From positions 8,747,001 to 8,811,000 of the forward strand of contig NC_045148.1 of NCBI RefSeq assembly GCF_008831285.2: DNA of 64,000 nt. The letters run 5' to 3'. Positions 23,036 to 37,395 of this stretch are shown here, piece by piece (the stretch's first letter is position 1; each line of letters starts with the position of its first letter). Under the pieces are notes generated by a model. It did not search any database, was not told the origin of the DNA, and saw only the letters and a program-made list of their open reading frames with translations. The stretch comes from Nymphaea colorata. Lineage: Eukaryota > Streptophyta > Magnoliopsida > Nymphaeales > Nymphaeaceae. Position numbers and translations under genes: made by a program.

Positions 23036-25803
23036 CTCTTATGACATTGATCCTCTTTTGTTCCAAAAGAAAGTTTGCAACAGACAGCATGGCCAGCCCT
23101 ATGAGCAAGCTTATCAGTTCGATCTCTGGCGCTGCTACTTCACAAACAAATGCTTCTGATGAGAGAAACAGCAATTTAACACTTAGATTCGCGAGAGATC
23201 AACCTATAGAGTGAAGAGATTTAAGTGATTCTCCTGGCTATGATCGAAGAAAGAACGACTGTGAAGTTACCTTCCATTGGCAAATGGCTCTCCACTTTCA
23301 TGAAATTATTCCACAAAAAATGCCGTTTTCTTAGTTCCTGCTTTGCTTTTAAATTGGACGATTGTACGGAAACAAGCACTAAATTCCATAAAATGATTTG
23401 TCTCGTCTCTCATTATTGGTTACTTGCGGGTGGTGGACAACAATCATGAATACGACTGAAGATACAGTACCACAGGTACGGGAATCATTAATTGTAGAAC
23501 TACTAAGCGCTATAGAGGTTTATTAATTGCCTGTTGATTGTGCAACTTGATTCATTGAGTGCGACGGATTGAATTTATGACAGTTTTGGTGATTTATGGT
23601 AAGTGTTCTGTACTTATTGGTCTCTCTGTTTTTTCACTTGATCATTCTTTAGGTTGTTTGCAAATTGACCTTGGTAACCTTTGGTGTCACTGTGCCAACG
23701 AATTCATGTCCGTTTATTGATTGAAGCTAGAAGAGGCTGTGGCAGAGTACAATCTCTAAATCTTTATTTGCATTCGAATGCCTCGGATCCTTTTAACTAG
23801 AAAGGGAAATACTCAAAATCTAGGAAGGAGTTACCATTTGGGCATAACATTTATCATTCATTCTCCTTTTGGCTAGTTTTGTGAAAGGAGTCATGAGTGC
23901 AGGAGAATTCTTTAGGTTTTTCGTGTCTACTCTTTTTAATTGCCATCTTGATAATGAGTGGTTGGGTTTCCTAAGAGAATCACATTCTTATGCTTGCATA
24001 TATCACTGCATGAAATTCCTTCATATTGCCGGAAAAAACGTTGCTGAATGTAACCGTGTCAACTAGAACACAAATTAGCTAACGTTTTTAGTGAGACTGG
24101 GATGGCAGCACCAGCAAAGCTGTCATAGATCAGCCAACTTGATCCAAGACTCATAAGTTATCCACTAAATATAAACAATCAAAACGAACATGAGTCCTAA
24201 TGACTCAGAGAGCATGTTTAATTAAGAAGAACACTGTAGAATATGCTAAAATTTGACAGTAGGCAAACAAAAACAAAATGCCAAATCAAAGCCAGTACAA
24301 TCTATCTTTTTAACTTTCATTTTCGTGGAAGGAACTTCAACTTCCCGATGTATTAGTTTATTACAAAATCCTTAGTCTTTGCGATGCCCTCCAGTAATCT
24401 TGATGATCAATTCCATCTTAAGGGAACATGGTCTTCCTTCTGCCAGGACCAGCTGTTCAGATGCGTCACGTGAGGACGATATTCCACTTCATGACACATG
24501 GAAAGCTTAACAGTTTCGTAAGATGATCTTGGACTGTCCTGTCATGAATCTGCACAAAACCCGTGGCTTCCACGCTTGAATTGACGATAATGGTTGGCGA
24601 GGCGTCAGTTTGACTCCAATATTTTATACTTTTGAATACTGTATAGTTAATGGCTTTGGTGTCCCATCTTTATTTTTCCGGTCAGTGGTTACTGGGTCAG
24701 TCAAGAACATGTCCTGGAGCAACTGTCATAGCTCCTGTCCTCTTTCTTAAATTATGCCTTGTTTGTTTGGTTTATTCTATTGTCTCGATAAGATTTCTCT
24801 GCGTTGCTTGTCTAGCTACTTGTTAGATGTTTCAAATAATTGTTGCCCAGAAACTGTTTTTCTTGCTGGCGTGAGCCTGGAGCAGTGCAGGCCCGCTTTT
24901 CCATTTTCTTCTGGTTTCTGTCTTCGCTACAAGTGCAGCATGTCGGTCCCTGCCATCAGATCTGTTCAATTGTTTGTCATGTGGGGCGTGGCACAGGATT
25001 TGAATCTTTAGATTCTTGTCATCAGTTTACTGGGTCAAAACTTCTAGCAGGAGACAGCTAATGAACCTCAAGATCTGCGTCAATGTTCTTTCTTTAATCT
25101 GCTTATGGTTCAGTGTGGTCAAAACACAACTGTTATGATCCTGGAGCAATACGTGAACCCATGTGCCCTGCGCCTGAACACTGGAGAAGTCTACGAAAGA
25201 ATAAATATGAAAAGAACTTTTAGATATTATGGTCTGCAGTCGCTTAAACCAGTCAATGGACCCAAATTCTCTGCTAAAACACAACTCAGACCCAGTATTT
25301 TTTATTGCTGGTGATTCGATAGTTTTAGCATATTTCATATATATCGTTTTTCTTTTTAAACATGACCTTGGAACTCGCACATGGATGACAGTAGATAAGA
25401 AGAATGCTTCTGCTTGGCTCTCATGTTTCATTATTCAAGTTTCAAGGCACTTTTCAATGTTGCGCAATAGATTTATGCTCGCACACGGACATGGGATTCA
25501 TGATTCCTTTTGTTTCAGAAACCTGCATCACATGATAAAGGCATCCTAGATTCAAGTTAAGACTGTAGACATCAATTAAGAATTTAAGGCCCATGCTGAC
25601 TAGTCATAAGGTAAAAGATAGTTTGTATTACATGCTCAAACTTTTTATTCCCAAATATGAATCTGACTGAACTACGGCTACCATTGCTTCAAAAGTTGCA
25701 TATATGATCAATAGCCAAAGACAGTCATAATGTAATGAACTGGATTAGGGTAATTTGTTCTTTTCAATTTGCACACGCATATATATATACACACACACAA
25801 ACT

Positions 25804-26101
25804 TTAAGGGGCATTTGGATGCATGCCCAAAATGGCGTTTTGAAAGCAAAACACCTTTTCCCTTCAAAATGCCGTTTTGGACATGTTTGCACGTTGAAAC
25901 CTGGTTATCTTAAAAGGCTGTTTTCATAAGGGGGTGAGAAAAAACTCCCTTCCTCCAGGTTATTCACTTCAAACCTGGTTTTGTCATGCCCACCCAAACA
26001 TGTAAATGATCATTTCAAAAATTCATTAAAAATAATAGTTTGACAAAACCAGGTTTTAACAAAATGGGTTTTTTTTAAGGTGTTATCCAAACACTAGCTT
26101 A
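25804..26101. mobile_element. PIF/Harbinger-like (Tourist-type) MITE, 292 bp
   Basis: The ends are AGGGGCATTTGGAT (from 25807) and, inverted, GCTAGTGTTTGGAT (to 26098). They are flanked by direct TTA trinucleotides at 25804-25806 and 26099-26101, as in Tourist-type elements. The interior carries repeated AAAACCAGGTTT/AACCTGGTTT words in both orientations, giving secondary-structure potential. It is non-coding. Confidence 0.6.
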
Positions 26102-26135
26102 GGTACGTACTCAAAGTTTATATATGTACCAAAGA

Positions 26136-26280
26136 GGCTGTTTGGAACCCGTAACTGTCTACTAAAGCTGCCCTAAAAATTGGGTAGATTTATAGAACCC
26201 TGTGTGTAACAGTGTTTCATAAATCTACTTCAGATTTTGGGGCAGAATCAATAGACAAGAACAACCTGTTATGGATGCCA
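26136..26280. mobile_element. Foldback MITE-like element
   Basis: The left arm GGCTGTTTGGAACCCGTAAC...CTGCCCTAAAAATTGGGTAG and the right arm, inverted (TGGCATCCATAACAGG...CTGCCCCAAAATCTGAAGTAG), align over about 65 bp, so almost the whole element is a hairpin. It shares a core with 8338-8471. The target duplication is not clear. Confidence 0.5.
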
Positions 26281-29200
26281 TGCCAGTATGTTTGAGTAAT
26301 GAGAAATTGTCTTATCGTAATTGAAAGTGGATTTTTTGTTTCTTTTTGAGGGGAGAGAGAGAGTGTGTGTGAGCAGAAGCAGCAGAATCGGATTCTGCAA
26401 TCTTTTTTTTTTTTTAATTTCTGTTTCTGTCATTCATATTAATGGGCAACAATGCAACAACAGAATCCAACATGGATGTGAATTGCTCCTATATTGTAGT
26501 CATTAATCACGGAGCATACTTAAAACGATCAGAAAACCAAAAGGCGGCTTAAACAGATAACATTGAACTTATTTTAATTGTTATCATAGGGAGACCAAAT
26601 TCACTGGCTTCTGATCTTTGCATTGACTAGCTTTGATTACTTCTACGTTCCTTTTTTTTTTTTTATCTCTCTCTTGATAGGAAGCTTCATGTTATTTTCA
26701 CCTATTTAATTGATGGCTTGCTTGGTTTTGCTGGCCGGGATCAATTGTTGACCCCAGGGATGCCAATACAGCTAGATTTATCTCATTTTTAAGGTGAACC
26801 CAACCTTGATTAGCTGGACTTGGTAGAGACAAAATATCCTCAACTCATAATTATCACACTTGAATTCAAATATATAGAATCATTCTAACGTAAACTAAGA
26901 TGATACTGCTAATTGATATTGCTTTTCAATCAAGCTGTACCTGTATCATGTATGTGCCGCATTCTAAGGCCAAATGTAGAGTAAGCTCGAAAACTTGTCA
27001 TATAAGGTAAATATAGCTGTGTTATTCCTGGTCTCTGCTTCAATTAGCCAACATCTATAAACTTAATCAAATGAGGCCCGACCCAAGTCCAAATTTACAT
27101 ACGTATATACTTGGTGAGGCTATATAATTTCAAACATGGAGAGACATGGTCATAATGCACTGGACCTGTTGCGTATTCAACTTGATCAAACACTGTCCCA
27201 CCTTGGACCTGTGATTCGTTTGTGGAGCAACTTGGTGCACGGACAACTTCTTCAAGAGAATTAAAAGTATTTTTGCTGAGTCGGTTTCTGTCTTCATCTT
27301 TGTACATATCTTGTGAGAAAAAAAAAAAAATCCATAAATGCTAAGCATCCATTTCTGAAACATAATCATTTGTCCTTTCTAGGGTTCCTCATGGGACATG
27401 GGCATTGGTGTCTTCCTTGGCCTCACTGGTCCTGGTTTTGAGGATTTTGGTGTCCTTGGTCAAAAGATATAATAATTTTTTAATTATTGAACATATGCTT
27501 CCTTGTCTATTTTTTTCTCTTTTTTTGTCAGAGAGAGAGAGAGAGAGCTACTTGTAGACATCTAAATCATGTTGGATATCCTTGTCCAAGCATCTTGCAA
27601 TACCATTTGAAGGGACAAGCTTGCCAAACTAGGTTGGTTATTAAAATAGCAAAACTTGTCTATCAAATGAGTGTTTTTGGCTGTTCCTTGGGAAGACAAG
27701 ACCACAACCTCATTCATGGCCCTAATGGGGGGTTGCTGCATATGGGCCAGCTTTTTATGAATTTGCTGACCTACTATTGTCATAAACAAAAGATGACAAG
27801 ATATATAAAAGCTTCTCTGTGCTTCTTTAACTTAGGGTTTTGAAGTATTAAATGCTCTGGTAAGTAGGCCAAGTGGCGCCCCATAGTTGGCGGCCTACGG
27901 AACCGACAAAGTATGCATGGCTTAGTCTGCAGTGGGTTCAAGTAGCGTCGCAAGTGGTCCAGGTCTGGTTAGAGTCTCTTGTCAAATTTCAACTTATAGG
28001 GCCTTGTTCTGATCTGACCTCTAATGCATTTTGTTGCCCTAGATCAGATCCATTTGCAGCCCTATTTTCTTGACAGTCCTAGACTGAACTTCTGCAAAAT
28101 AATACAGAAAGTGGGAAACTTAAGTGCCTAAGAAAACTACAATTTTATACTTCCAATCTAGATGTTTTTGCTAAGATCTGTTTATAAAAAGTATCACTTA
28201 TTGAAGTTTTTAAGTTTTATTTGTCCAGTTGCTTTCATTGAACTACACTCTTATAACAGGTTGTTAACCATTAATAAAACACCAACATTATTTATCATTG
28301 TTCCAAGAACCGATCCTCTTTAGGAAATACTTTACCAGTATTGCACCAACAGATGATTTACAATGGGAAATATTAATTGCTAAGTGACAAAATCACAGAA
28401 CCAATTATAATGATCCGTTTTCATGTTTGCATCAAAATTTCGACAAGTTCGCTAGTGATTAGGACTGTCATCTCATTCAAAGCCACAAAATCGTGTAGCA
28501 TTTATTTTCTTCCCTTAATTTCTATGGGGGGTAGGGTTCTAAATGGGTCTAGATGAGTGGTCATAGAATGAGACTCATGCTTAATCAAGTAAGCTGTTTT
28601 AATATCCTTTGCCATTGTATAGATTAATGCAAAAGTGCTGTAAAAAGGTAGGTTTCTAGTTCGATTTCAATGGGCATTATGCATCTACGTTTTCAGTGAA
28701 ACATGGTACCTAAGTCGAATGGTGCATGATAACACTAATTGAAGCATAATCGCTGATCGATCAAATCCATTTCCAATAAGAAATCTAAGTTTGTGATTGG
28801 AGCGGGGCTAGGTTTAGAAACGGAGACTTCAACCTGGATCCGCTTTGTTGGCGATGTACAGCGTTGGGATCGGGTCTGCACTTGAGTTAAAAATCTTGTG
28901 AACGGCAGAAGGAGTTTGGTTCAGATTTGTTTATCCAATAAACTAAGCAAACCTAAACAGATTTGATCTGTTGAAAGGGATTCAAAGCACTGCTCACACC
29001 ACCACCAAGAACCTCAAAACTCATTGCCCTAGTGGCCGAGTCAGATATAGGTTGGTGTGGACAGTTTGCCCACTTCTCAATTTTTTTATTATTTTTACAT
29101 TAAAATGGTTTAATATTTATTTTGTTATATATATAAGTACCTTTTTTTTATATAAAAACATATAAATTTTTCTAACTCCACCATTGCATCCCTTCACGCA

Positions 29201-29528
29201 CTAAAAGAAGGCTGTAGGATAGAACATCGTCTACAGCATATTTTCAAGGTGCTTCGAGACCTACGTAAAAAATAAAATACTTCATGTCAAAACAATAATA
29301 TTGACGAGAATCAAACTGATGCTGTTCACCAGCTTGCCTATTCGATCAGCCATGACATAAACTTAAACATGAAAATATAACGAAAAGAAAATTAATCAAA
29401 GCTTATCCAGACGAACAGGGGAAGAGAAACGAGGAAACGGTGGGTCCCGAGTGTGACATTCCCACGGGTGGTGGCGCCACCTGGCATGATACAGACGGGA
29501 CACCCTCGTGATGGAGTGCGAGGTTTGG

Positions 29529-29645
29529 CACGTGGGCACAGTTTCTTCCCCAATATGAAAACGAGTTAAATTTTGTGAGGAGGGAGGGAGAGAGGAAGGA
29601 ACAGGAGGAGACCATGACCACCACAGTCCTGGTGCTGTTCACGTG
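29529..29645. promoter_or_regulatory. Pair of G-box (CACGTG) motifs without an assigned gene
   Basis: CACGTG occurs at 29529-29534 (GGCACGTGGG) and 29640-29645 (TTCACGTGAA) in a locally GC-richer stretch. Two G-boxes within 117 bp could mark a promoter, but no gene is recognised on either side. Confidence 0.25.
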
Positions 29646-32600
29646 AAAGGGCTTCGGTTTTGGACTCGGTGATCCCCACCTCCTATTTCTTCCTATTTTA
29701 TGATTTCTGCTGATGTTGCTTCCTTGCATCTTCCACCGTTTATAAAATACAGACAGAAACAGGGATTAGGTTACGTCAACTGAGATATGTAGTTATTTTT
29801 CATTTTTTTCTTTAAGGGTATCCATATGAATGCTAACCATGCGATTAAATTTGTCAAGAATCAAAATTACTCGATGAATATATGCTTTTGAAGAGGTGTC
29901 AAGATCAAGGCCCTAGAACATAACACTCAAAAGAATTTGTATCTTTCCTCGAAAAAAAAAACACATGATCCAAGTTTGCTAGGAGAACATGCATTACATA
30001 CCATTTAATGTTATATAAATGCGCATTAAATTTTTGGCTGGTTCCGAACAAAATTGATTGAAGCATTTTCTCGAAGACGTGCCTGATTGATTGATTAGCT
30101 ACTTTCAGTAAAATCGATTCTGTCGAGGAATTTCTTGACTTTGTGTTAATGAAGCCCTGCAAATATGACCTACTTGATTTACTGATAGTATGTTTCTGAT
30201 TGCTTTATGTCTCTGCTGACTGCATATTCTTGATTTCATATGAAAAGACAGTGGCACCTGAAGTATGCCTTCCCATCGGAACATGTGCCACATTGGTGTT
30301 TAAGCAGTTGTCTAGGCTTCTATTCAAAGCTCCTGCAACGAAGAGCTACACCATATAATTGAACGTCATCGCAGATTAACGTTGGCAGTAACTCCTAGCG
30401 TTCTTGCATGGCAGTCCATTCAGTTTTCTTTCATTTTGATGGCACCCATGAAAGTCCAACCCACTAACAGTAGGAACATTGTTTGTTATTGTGAAAAGAC
30501 AACACCTGGCAGGACAGTGTGTCCCACTGAAGACAATTGGCTTTCTTGATAGGCGAAAATGATGCAGAGGTCCCACCCTGAGATTGGCAGCTACTGCTTG
30601 TCATGGCCCTACCATCTGAATCATGTATGTATCAGTGGTTTAGTCTCTCCTATACTGGGCAGCATACAACCTGCCCATGTGTTCTATACCGATGCAAAAC
30701 ATGACAAATTCCGGAAGGTTCATGGCGTTCTCCAAGTCCTGTTAAAGCTAGTCAGATCATAATTATTGACTTGGTGGCCCATATATTATGGACTTGGTGG
30801 CCCATATCCAGGCGTATGTCCTCTATCAAGTCTACATACTATCCCGCATCAAGTGTACAGTACTTGAAACTGGTACACAGTTAGGATCACGAACTACTAA
30901 AGAGTACCAAAAATAAGTTTAAAATCCCATTCCTAGTACTTGGAAAATTGGTACTATCTCTAGCACAAACTGTTTAAATTTATATTATTCTTAGAGGTAA
31001 GAACCAAACAAGCTTTTTTCGACAATTCCAGAATACCATGTCTTCAGTAGGAGTTGCAGTTAAAAATTTGATAAACTTCATGAACACATTAAGCTGCTTT
31101 TCATTCATATGCATCTTTGTGGAAATGTACATTTGACATTATTTTTATAAACCTATGCAAGTTTGCAGTGACCACACAAGTATTTAATTTAAGCTTCTAT
31201 ATTTTCTTCTGAACAGGATTGGATATGTAACTCATGAACCTAAAACTTAATCTTAAGCCTTTGCATACAATTATGTCTTGTACCTGTTTCCAACAAGTGC
31301 ATATAGTCTACACAACTAGGTGGAACCAGGTATGAATCAGCCCCTGCCTTCGCAAAACCAAAGGGAGCAAAAAAGGTTTTCTAAACAAGATGGCTTACTT
31401 TTATGGGTTATTTTTTGGCATCACTTAAAGAGAGTTACTACTATGGGACCTTAGGACCAATTATCATTTCTAGGAGGTATTGAGAGACAGAAAATAAGTT
31501 GTGCAAAAAATTAGGAATTCCAAAAAGAAAAAAAGCTGCTGAAGTGGGTGAGGGGCCGAGGGATTAAAGGAGCTGACAAGTGTTCTTTGGCTTCATGGTT
31601 AGAAAAAAATGGCAACTTATCCTTAATGTTCCTCATTTTTTGTGATAAAGCCTCGGTAAATCTTGTCTGCGTATGTTTAATATATAAAATTCTTTAGAGT
31701 TCTCCATACTCTAGGAGTCTGACTGGGCTCAGTTTGGCGATTCTGAATTGGAAGAGAAGTGAATCGAATAGTACATGATGCACCTATAATGCAATGATTT
31801 AAGCCTAAAGGGTGTTTGGTGTAGTGGAGTCCAGCTTCGGCCATCAGAGGAACCGCTGCACTTCATGTTTTATGTGTGTCAGCTCTGTGTACAAACCAAA
31901 GATGTATAAGCCTTGTGGTTGGGGGGTACTGGCCATCATCGTTTGCAAACCTGACAGAATGACCAAGTCTTTTGGCCTAATTGTAGTTTCACTGTGCATA
32001 GGCCAAAGCATGGATAAGTTCTGTGAGTGGGGTTCTAACCATGGGGTTTTTCCATCTTGACTGAGTGGCTAAGACTCTTAACCCAGTTGCACTTTCTGAG
32101 TGTAGCACATTGAACTAAGAATGCAAAATGTTGCAGTTGTGTGGATCTAATCCATACCTTTCTTGGCTTTACGGATATTTGGTTTTCCATGTAATTAAGT
32201 GAATTAAAAACAAACTTTTGTGCATTTCTCTTGTTTCAATTTGATCTGTTTGCAAGGCTTTTTTTCCTGTCTGTACTTGGTGGGATATGTTACCCTCAAG
32301 AGACAAAGAAAGATGATGATAGTGGGGTTGAATTTAGCCTTGTATGTACGACTGCTTGGGTGAGAAATCCACCACCACCCCCCTCACCGAGACCAGATTT
32401 TGGAGCATCTATTTCATTCACTAAGTGTTCTGTGACATTGCATGTGTTGTGTTTAATGTGGAATTTATTGAAAATAAACGCACATTGACATTTTGGCAGT
32501 GAGTGGAAATGTCACCAAATTAATTATGAACAATGGCTTTTCTTCCTGCTAATGGGAGCTTTAAAGCTGTTGATATGGGCCTTTTGTCACTAGGTGATGA

Positions 32601-35553
32601 ACTGATGATTTGTTTTCTTGTGCAGCCATTTTATGACTGTACAACATTTTTTCTGCGAAAGAAAGGGGAACCATCAAATTTTCTGGATTGCCAGAGTTTT
32701 CCAGCCATATGGGAGGTGCATGTTTGTCCCCTCTTCTCTTGAAAGGGGATTCATTACTCGGCCGGTCGAGTACCTGGAGTACTATGCCCTTGTGGGAGCC
32801 CAGTTCAGCAGATGGGTTCCACCGGTGAGGCCCACGAGCACATGGCTGGTCTAAGAAATAGATCCCCAGATCCGCTGCTCGTGCTTTTAACTTCAAAGAT
32901 GGAACTCAGATTAGTATTCTTCCCCTTGTCCACATGGGGCGTCTTTATACGAGAATGGCTTCTAAATTGAATCGATTTGGTCCACCACATCTAAGTTAGA
33001 CACATGAAAATTGACATGGTGGAACCAGATAAGATAAATGTCACTCGGTTCCTAGCAAATCTATTTTTTGAATTTCCCTGTTCCCCTAGAAAACTTGCTT
33101 TCATTTTCATGGGCTCATTCACTATCCAAACAAAAGATTTACAACTGCGGGGACAATGCCCAGAAAATACTCAATGTGTTAAATTCAACAGCGGGAAGTT
33201 GGAGGAAGAATCAAAGCTTTGAGCAGAATTATTAAATAAGCCTGTTTTCTAGAGGACCTTATCGCCACTTTTAAATAATGACTGTCTTTGTTTTGATCAG
33301 TACACAAGCTCACTTGAGTGCTGTACACCTGGACAAAAGGTTGGCTTTGAAACTGTTGTATGAAGAGGGACAAGATCTGATGGGCATAAACTGTTGCAAA
33401 AACTCATAGGAAATGAGTTGGGGGCCTGTGTCATCTGATGGAAGAAACTAGCATTTCACCTACTCTTATACTGCATGCTGCCAGCGATCAAAGTGGGTTT
33501 TGCAGAAATCAGAAGAAAATGTAAAGGGATACTTCAGAAAAGAGGGAGGCAATTTATGGTCAGGATATTCCCAGCAAGGGGAAAATTTTCATGATAAAAA
33601 AATTGGAAGTGTTCCTTGAGAAACTGTTAGTAAATTTTCAATTCAGAAATGGGAAAAAACTCAATAAGATGTTGACTTAGGAGGTGCTCGGTATTCTTAA
33701 AATATCATGATTGTTTTGTATATATTGACTTTTGAAAAGTGAAAACCAGCTTGAAAATTCGGCAGCCTGATGTTTATGATCATGATAGGAACTGCTATGC
33801 CGTTGCTTGTTTGATCATGAAAAAGTTATGATTCATATGCAATTCAGAGTTGTGCACACAGGAAGACAACACTCATGATAATGTTTGCGGCCTTGACAAC
33901 AATGTCTACCACTCATTCTCGGTTCTTTTCTCTTTTCAATGTTGAGGATTTTACTTCTCTTAAGGTGAGATAATCGATGTGGCCACTATCTTGAAATTTT
34001 TGTGTCACCTCTCTCTCTTTCTTTTTCATTCATTTGATTGTTAACAGTTGAACTCAATTAGTGGAGGCCGCAAACGCTATATTCTCTTTCTTTTCTTGTT
34101 GTTTCCAATCACATGCTAGTCACTGCTAACTCATAACATGCAACTCCATTTCTTACAAAGAATTGACATTTGAAAGACATATATCTTTCATGTACTTTTT
34201 CATATATCTCTCTCTGTAATGAATGGATCCGAAGCATTACCACTTTCGTTCAATGTCAACCCCAAAATATCCTTTCTTTTGCACCCACAGAGATGTTTGG
34301 TTGTCTTTGGGCGGAACATGTACCGTACATGAATTGGCTGGAACTCATAGATGCTGGCTGTTTAGACTCATCGATGATACTGTAAGGATGATGATCTACA
34401 TGGTCTTTTTAGCAGGGACTGTGATATTGTCCCTCCATTGTTTGAACTAAAATGTCTTGTTAGAACTATAAAATCAATGGCTGTAAACTAGATAATTGGC
34501 GAACTTAAATTCTTTTATTAGCAATTGAATGAAGAGCCGATCTCTCAACTTACACACACCCACCCACTTCTATATATGGCTTGATCCGAACTCTGTTAGG
34601 ATAGACAGTAAAACGCTTAATCAGATATACATCTCTTATGCAGACTGTGTGCCCATAGCTTCTGGATTTACAAAGATCAGTTCACATGTTACAAATATTA
34701 GCTTTATCTGTCCTTCATAGCAGCTTCTTAAGAATCCAAAACAAAAGAAAGGGCCATGATCACCAACTGTCTTTTCTAGGGTGCATTTACTGCAGAAAAA
34801 TCTTTGCTTTGACTTTTAAGATGCGGCTGCCTGGATATATTCTCTAAGATAGATAGATGCTCTTGCTCCTTGCAACTCTTGATATTGCTGTACTTGGAGA
34901 ATAGGTATCCATTCTTTTTTGCCCTTCTCTTTTTAATTTTTTTACGCGGAGAAACCGTACCCCGTATCAATATCCAAATCTTATAACCACTGTTTTGGTT
35001 ATTATTTCTTTAGATGCCTTTTTTAGCTCAAGTGATAAAGAAAGAAGATTTGCACCCCGTACTTGAGTGACCCATATGTCAATTCTCATTCTTTTTGCAA
35101 GTATAAATTCTCTCTTTCATCTTTCAACGTTCTTTGATACTGAAGATTTAGGTGGGGATTAAATTTTTCTCTTCATGGGCACCCACACATGCTTCCTAAT
35201 AAAATACAGGCAAATGGTCGGTTTAATAGCACATGAATTGTATATATAATAGGAGTCAGCATAGAATTTAAGACCCGACTATTTAAATTAGTCATCCTCA
35301 CCTGTCAACTATGATTGATTATCAGAATAGTGTGGCCTGCTCAAAAGCTGACTGCAACTTGCACTAAATGTTCTACCTGATCCAAAAATTTCACATGGGG
35401 AGGTGTTTAATTTTGCTGACAACCAAGTGTGCCCAAGATTGGCAGACTTCAAACCCAGTTATGACACTTGGTATGAGAAGCTAGCATGTGCAGCCTTAGG
35501 AGATGCATACTATTCGGATCCTGGATAACTAATTACATTGGATCGGGTCCTAA

Positions 35554-35589
35554 TAAGATCTGTCCTGTAGATCTTAAGGACAGATCTTA
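35554..35589. repeat. Perfect 13-bp inverted repeat (hairpin)
   Basis: TAAGATCTGTCCT at 35554-35566 pairs with its complement at 35577-35589 across a 10-nt loop. It may be the core of a degraded MITE. Confidence 0.7.
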
Positions 35590-37237
35590 TAGCTAGTGCC
35601 AGAATGTTGATCTTTTTCTTGAAAAGGAAAAAATTAACCTTTTACTCATTCGCATGTCAGGTTCGAACTCTAGCAGTTTCAGTTTCAACTTTATATATAT
35701 ATATATATATGTATCACAGGACAACCAACCACTTAACAACCTCATTTATAAAGCTAAACTTTTAAGGTGTTACAAAAACTGTCCTGCCAACCAAAATGTA
35801 AATCTCGCGGGAATTTAAATGTTTTACTTTTCACATTTTTTTCATAATTTATTATTTTTCACGATTTCTTTTTTTACTGAATTCAAAAATATAATTTTTG
35901 CTGAAAAGGCTGGGAATTAATTCGCATTTTATAAGTTGACGTAAACAACCTTTTTTCGTCGTCTCAAAGAGGGAAACTTTGTTGATGACTCGATCATTTT
36001 GTGCCGGTGTGGATTTGAAAAGAATACGGCGTTAAAAGAATTCGCTATAATAATGTCCTGATCAAAATGGGCTACGGGTACCAAATTTATTATCCAAACC
36101 TCCACCTTTGGGACCCTTTATCAGAACACCAACCAATTGATGCTAGAGTTTGGACCTGGATTTGACCGGACCCGTTTGCAGTTTCCATCTGGTACTTTGC
36201 TGGCATCTCCTACATAGCAGGACCACTTAATTATAGAATAAACAAGCCGTATTCCATGTCATTGACCAAAAGTAATAATAATAACAGCAACAATAATGAC
36301 AATAAAGGTAAAAAAAAATGCAATAGGAAAGAATAACTTTAATTTCATATCAAAAGGCAGGCAGGAAGGATTAATTAAATGTGATCAAGTAAATGTGATA
36401 CTAGCTGGACCAGCTCCATGAAATGCTACATAACAAATGACCTGCTCCGAACGAATACTGTGAATATCAAGAAGAGAAATTTATTCGGCATTTTTAGGAA
36501 CCAGTGAGAAATGTCGATCTGCATATATTTCTAGGGACTTATTCAGTCTGATGTTCTCAAGAAACACAAAAAATGTAACTTAATAGGAGAAAATCCGCCC
36601 CGGATTTCTTATGTGAAAACATCAAGTTATTTCCTTTTTAATATCAAGTCTTCTTCGAAAGATAACAACAAGAGTTTCATGCACCTGACTAATAACTAAT
36701 ACTTATTATACATTTGTAAATCCGCATGATTTAATTTAGCTTGCTACGTATTGGCACACCTCGATGAAGCTAACGGAACAAATTTACAAGTTCGTTCTTA
36801 ATAAAAAGGATGTGATGAAGGATACTTTTCGATCTCTCCCTCTTTTGAGAGAAGATGCTCATGGTTTCGGGATCGGCGGACACAATCCTGACGGAGTCGT
36901 CTGTGTTATGTCGCAGAGATGAGGAGCGTGGGGGTCGGTGACTCACACGACGAAAGGCTGCCCCTGCCCTTGATTGGACCGAGTCGTCCACATCCCTGCC
37001 TCCTCTGCCCACAGCTACGTTTATCTCTCTGTCCGGCGCCTTTCCTGTCTGGATCTCTCTCTCTCTTTTTTATTCTTCATCATCGAAGACTCTGCCGTTG
37101 CCCCCTCGTAAAAAGATTCTTTTTATCTTTACGGACTGAACCCGGTGGTGCACAGCCCATGACCTCCGAGGTAAGAATGAGAGTCACAGTGCATGACTCC
37201 TTCGTAGGGACAGAGCAAAAAGTTGTTTACTAGGAGT

Positions 37238-37395
37238 AAAATTAAATTTTTAAATTTTGACATAAATATTATTTTTAAAAATTTTTATATAGAACAAATG
37301 AAATTTTTTAAAATTTTACTTGTAAATTTTTATTTTTATTTTTTTTTTGAAGTAGGGCCGTGGCCCTTGAGGACCCTACCTTGTCGCTGCCCCTG
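37238..37395 (+). repeat. Dispersed repeat family A, copy 4
   Basis: It matches 2515-2682 in order: AAATTAAATTTTTAAATTTTGA, then TTTTTATATAGAA, an AT-rich middle, then GTAGGGCCGTGGCCC and CCCTACCTTGTCGCTGCCCC. Confidence 0.6.

Larger units (their letters stand above)
17760..25803. other. Gene-poor, T-rich 8-kb region
   Basis: No open frame here matches a family I know. It holds a 23-bp tandem duplication (17954-17999), (CT)n and (TG)n runs near 18366 and 18413, a GC-rich block (20330-20760) with GGTACTGGTACGACACCGGT-type words, a 14-bp perfect inverted pair (21116/21162) and a threefold degenerate repeat (22629-23035). The persistent T-richness on the plus strand, with many TTGCAG-like words, would suit introns of an untranslated or poorly coding transcript, but I cannot define exons. 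Confidence 0.5.

Noticed and set aside
29403-29729. 108-codon minus-strand frame near two G-boxes
   Set aside because: No known motif and no supporting splice or promoter context. Only the G-boxes were kept, at low confidence.
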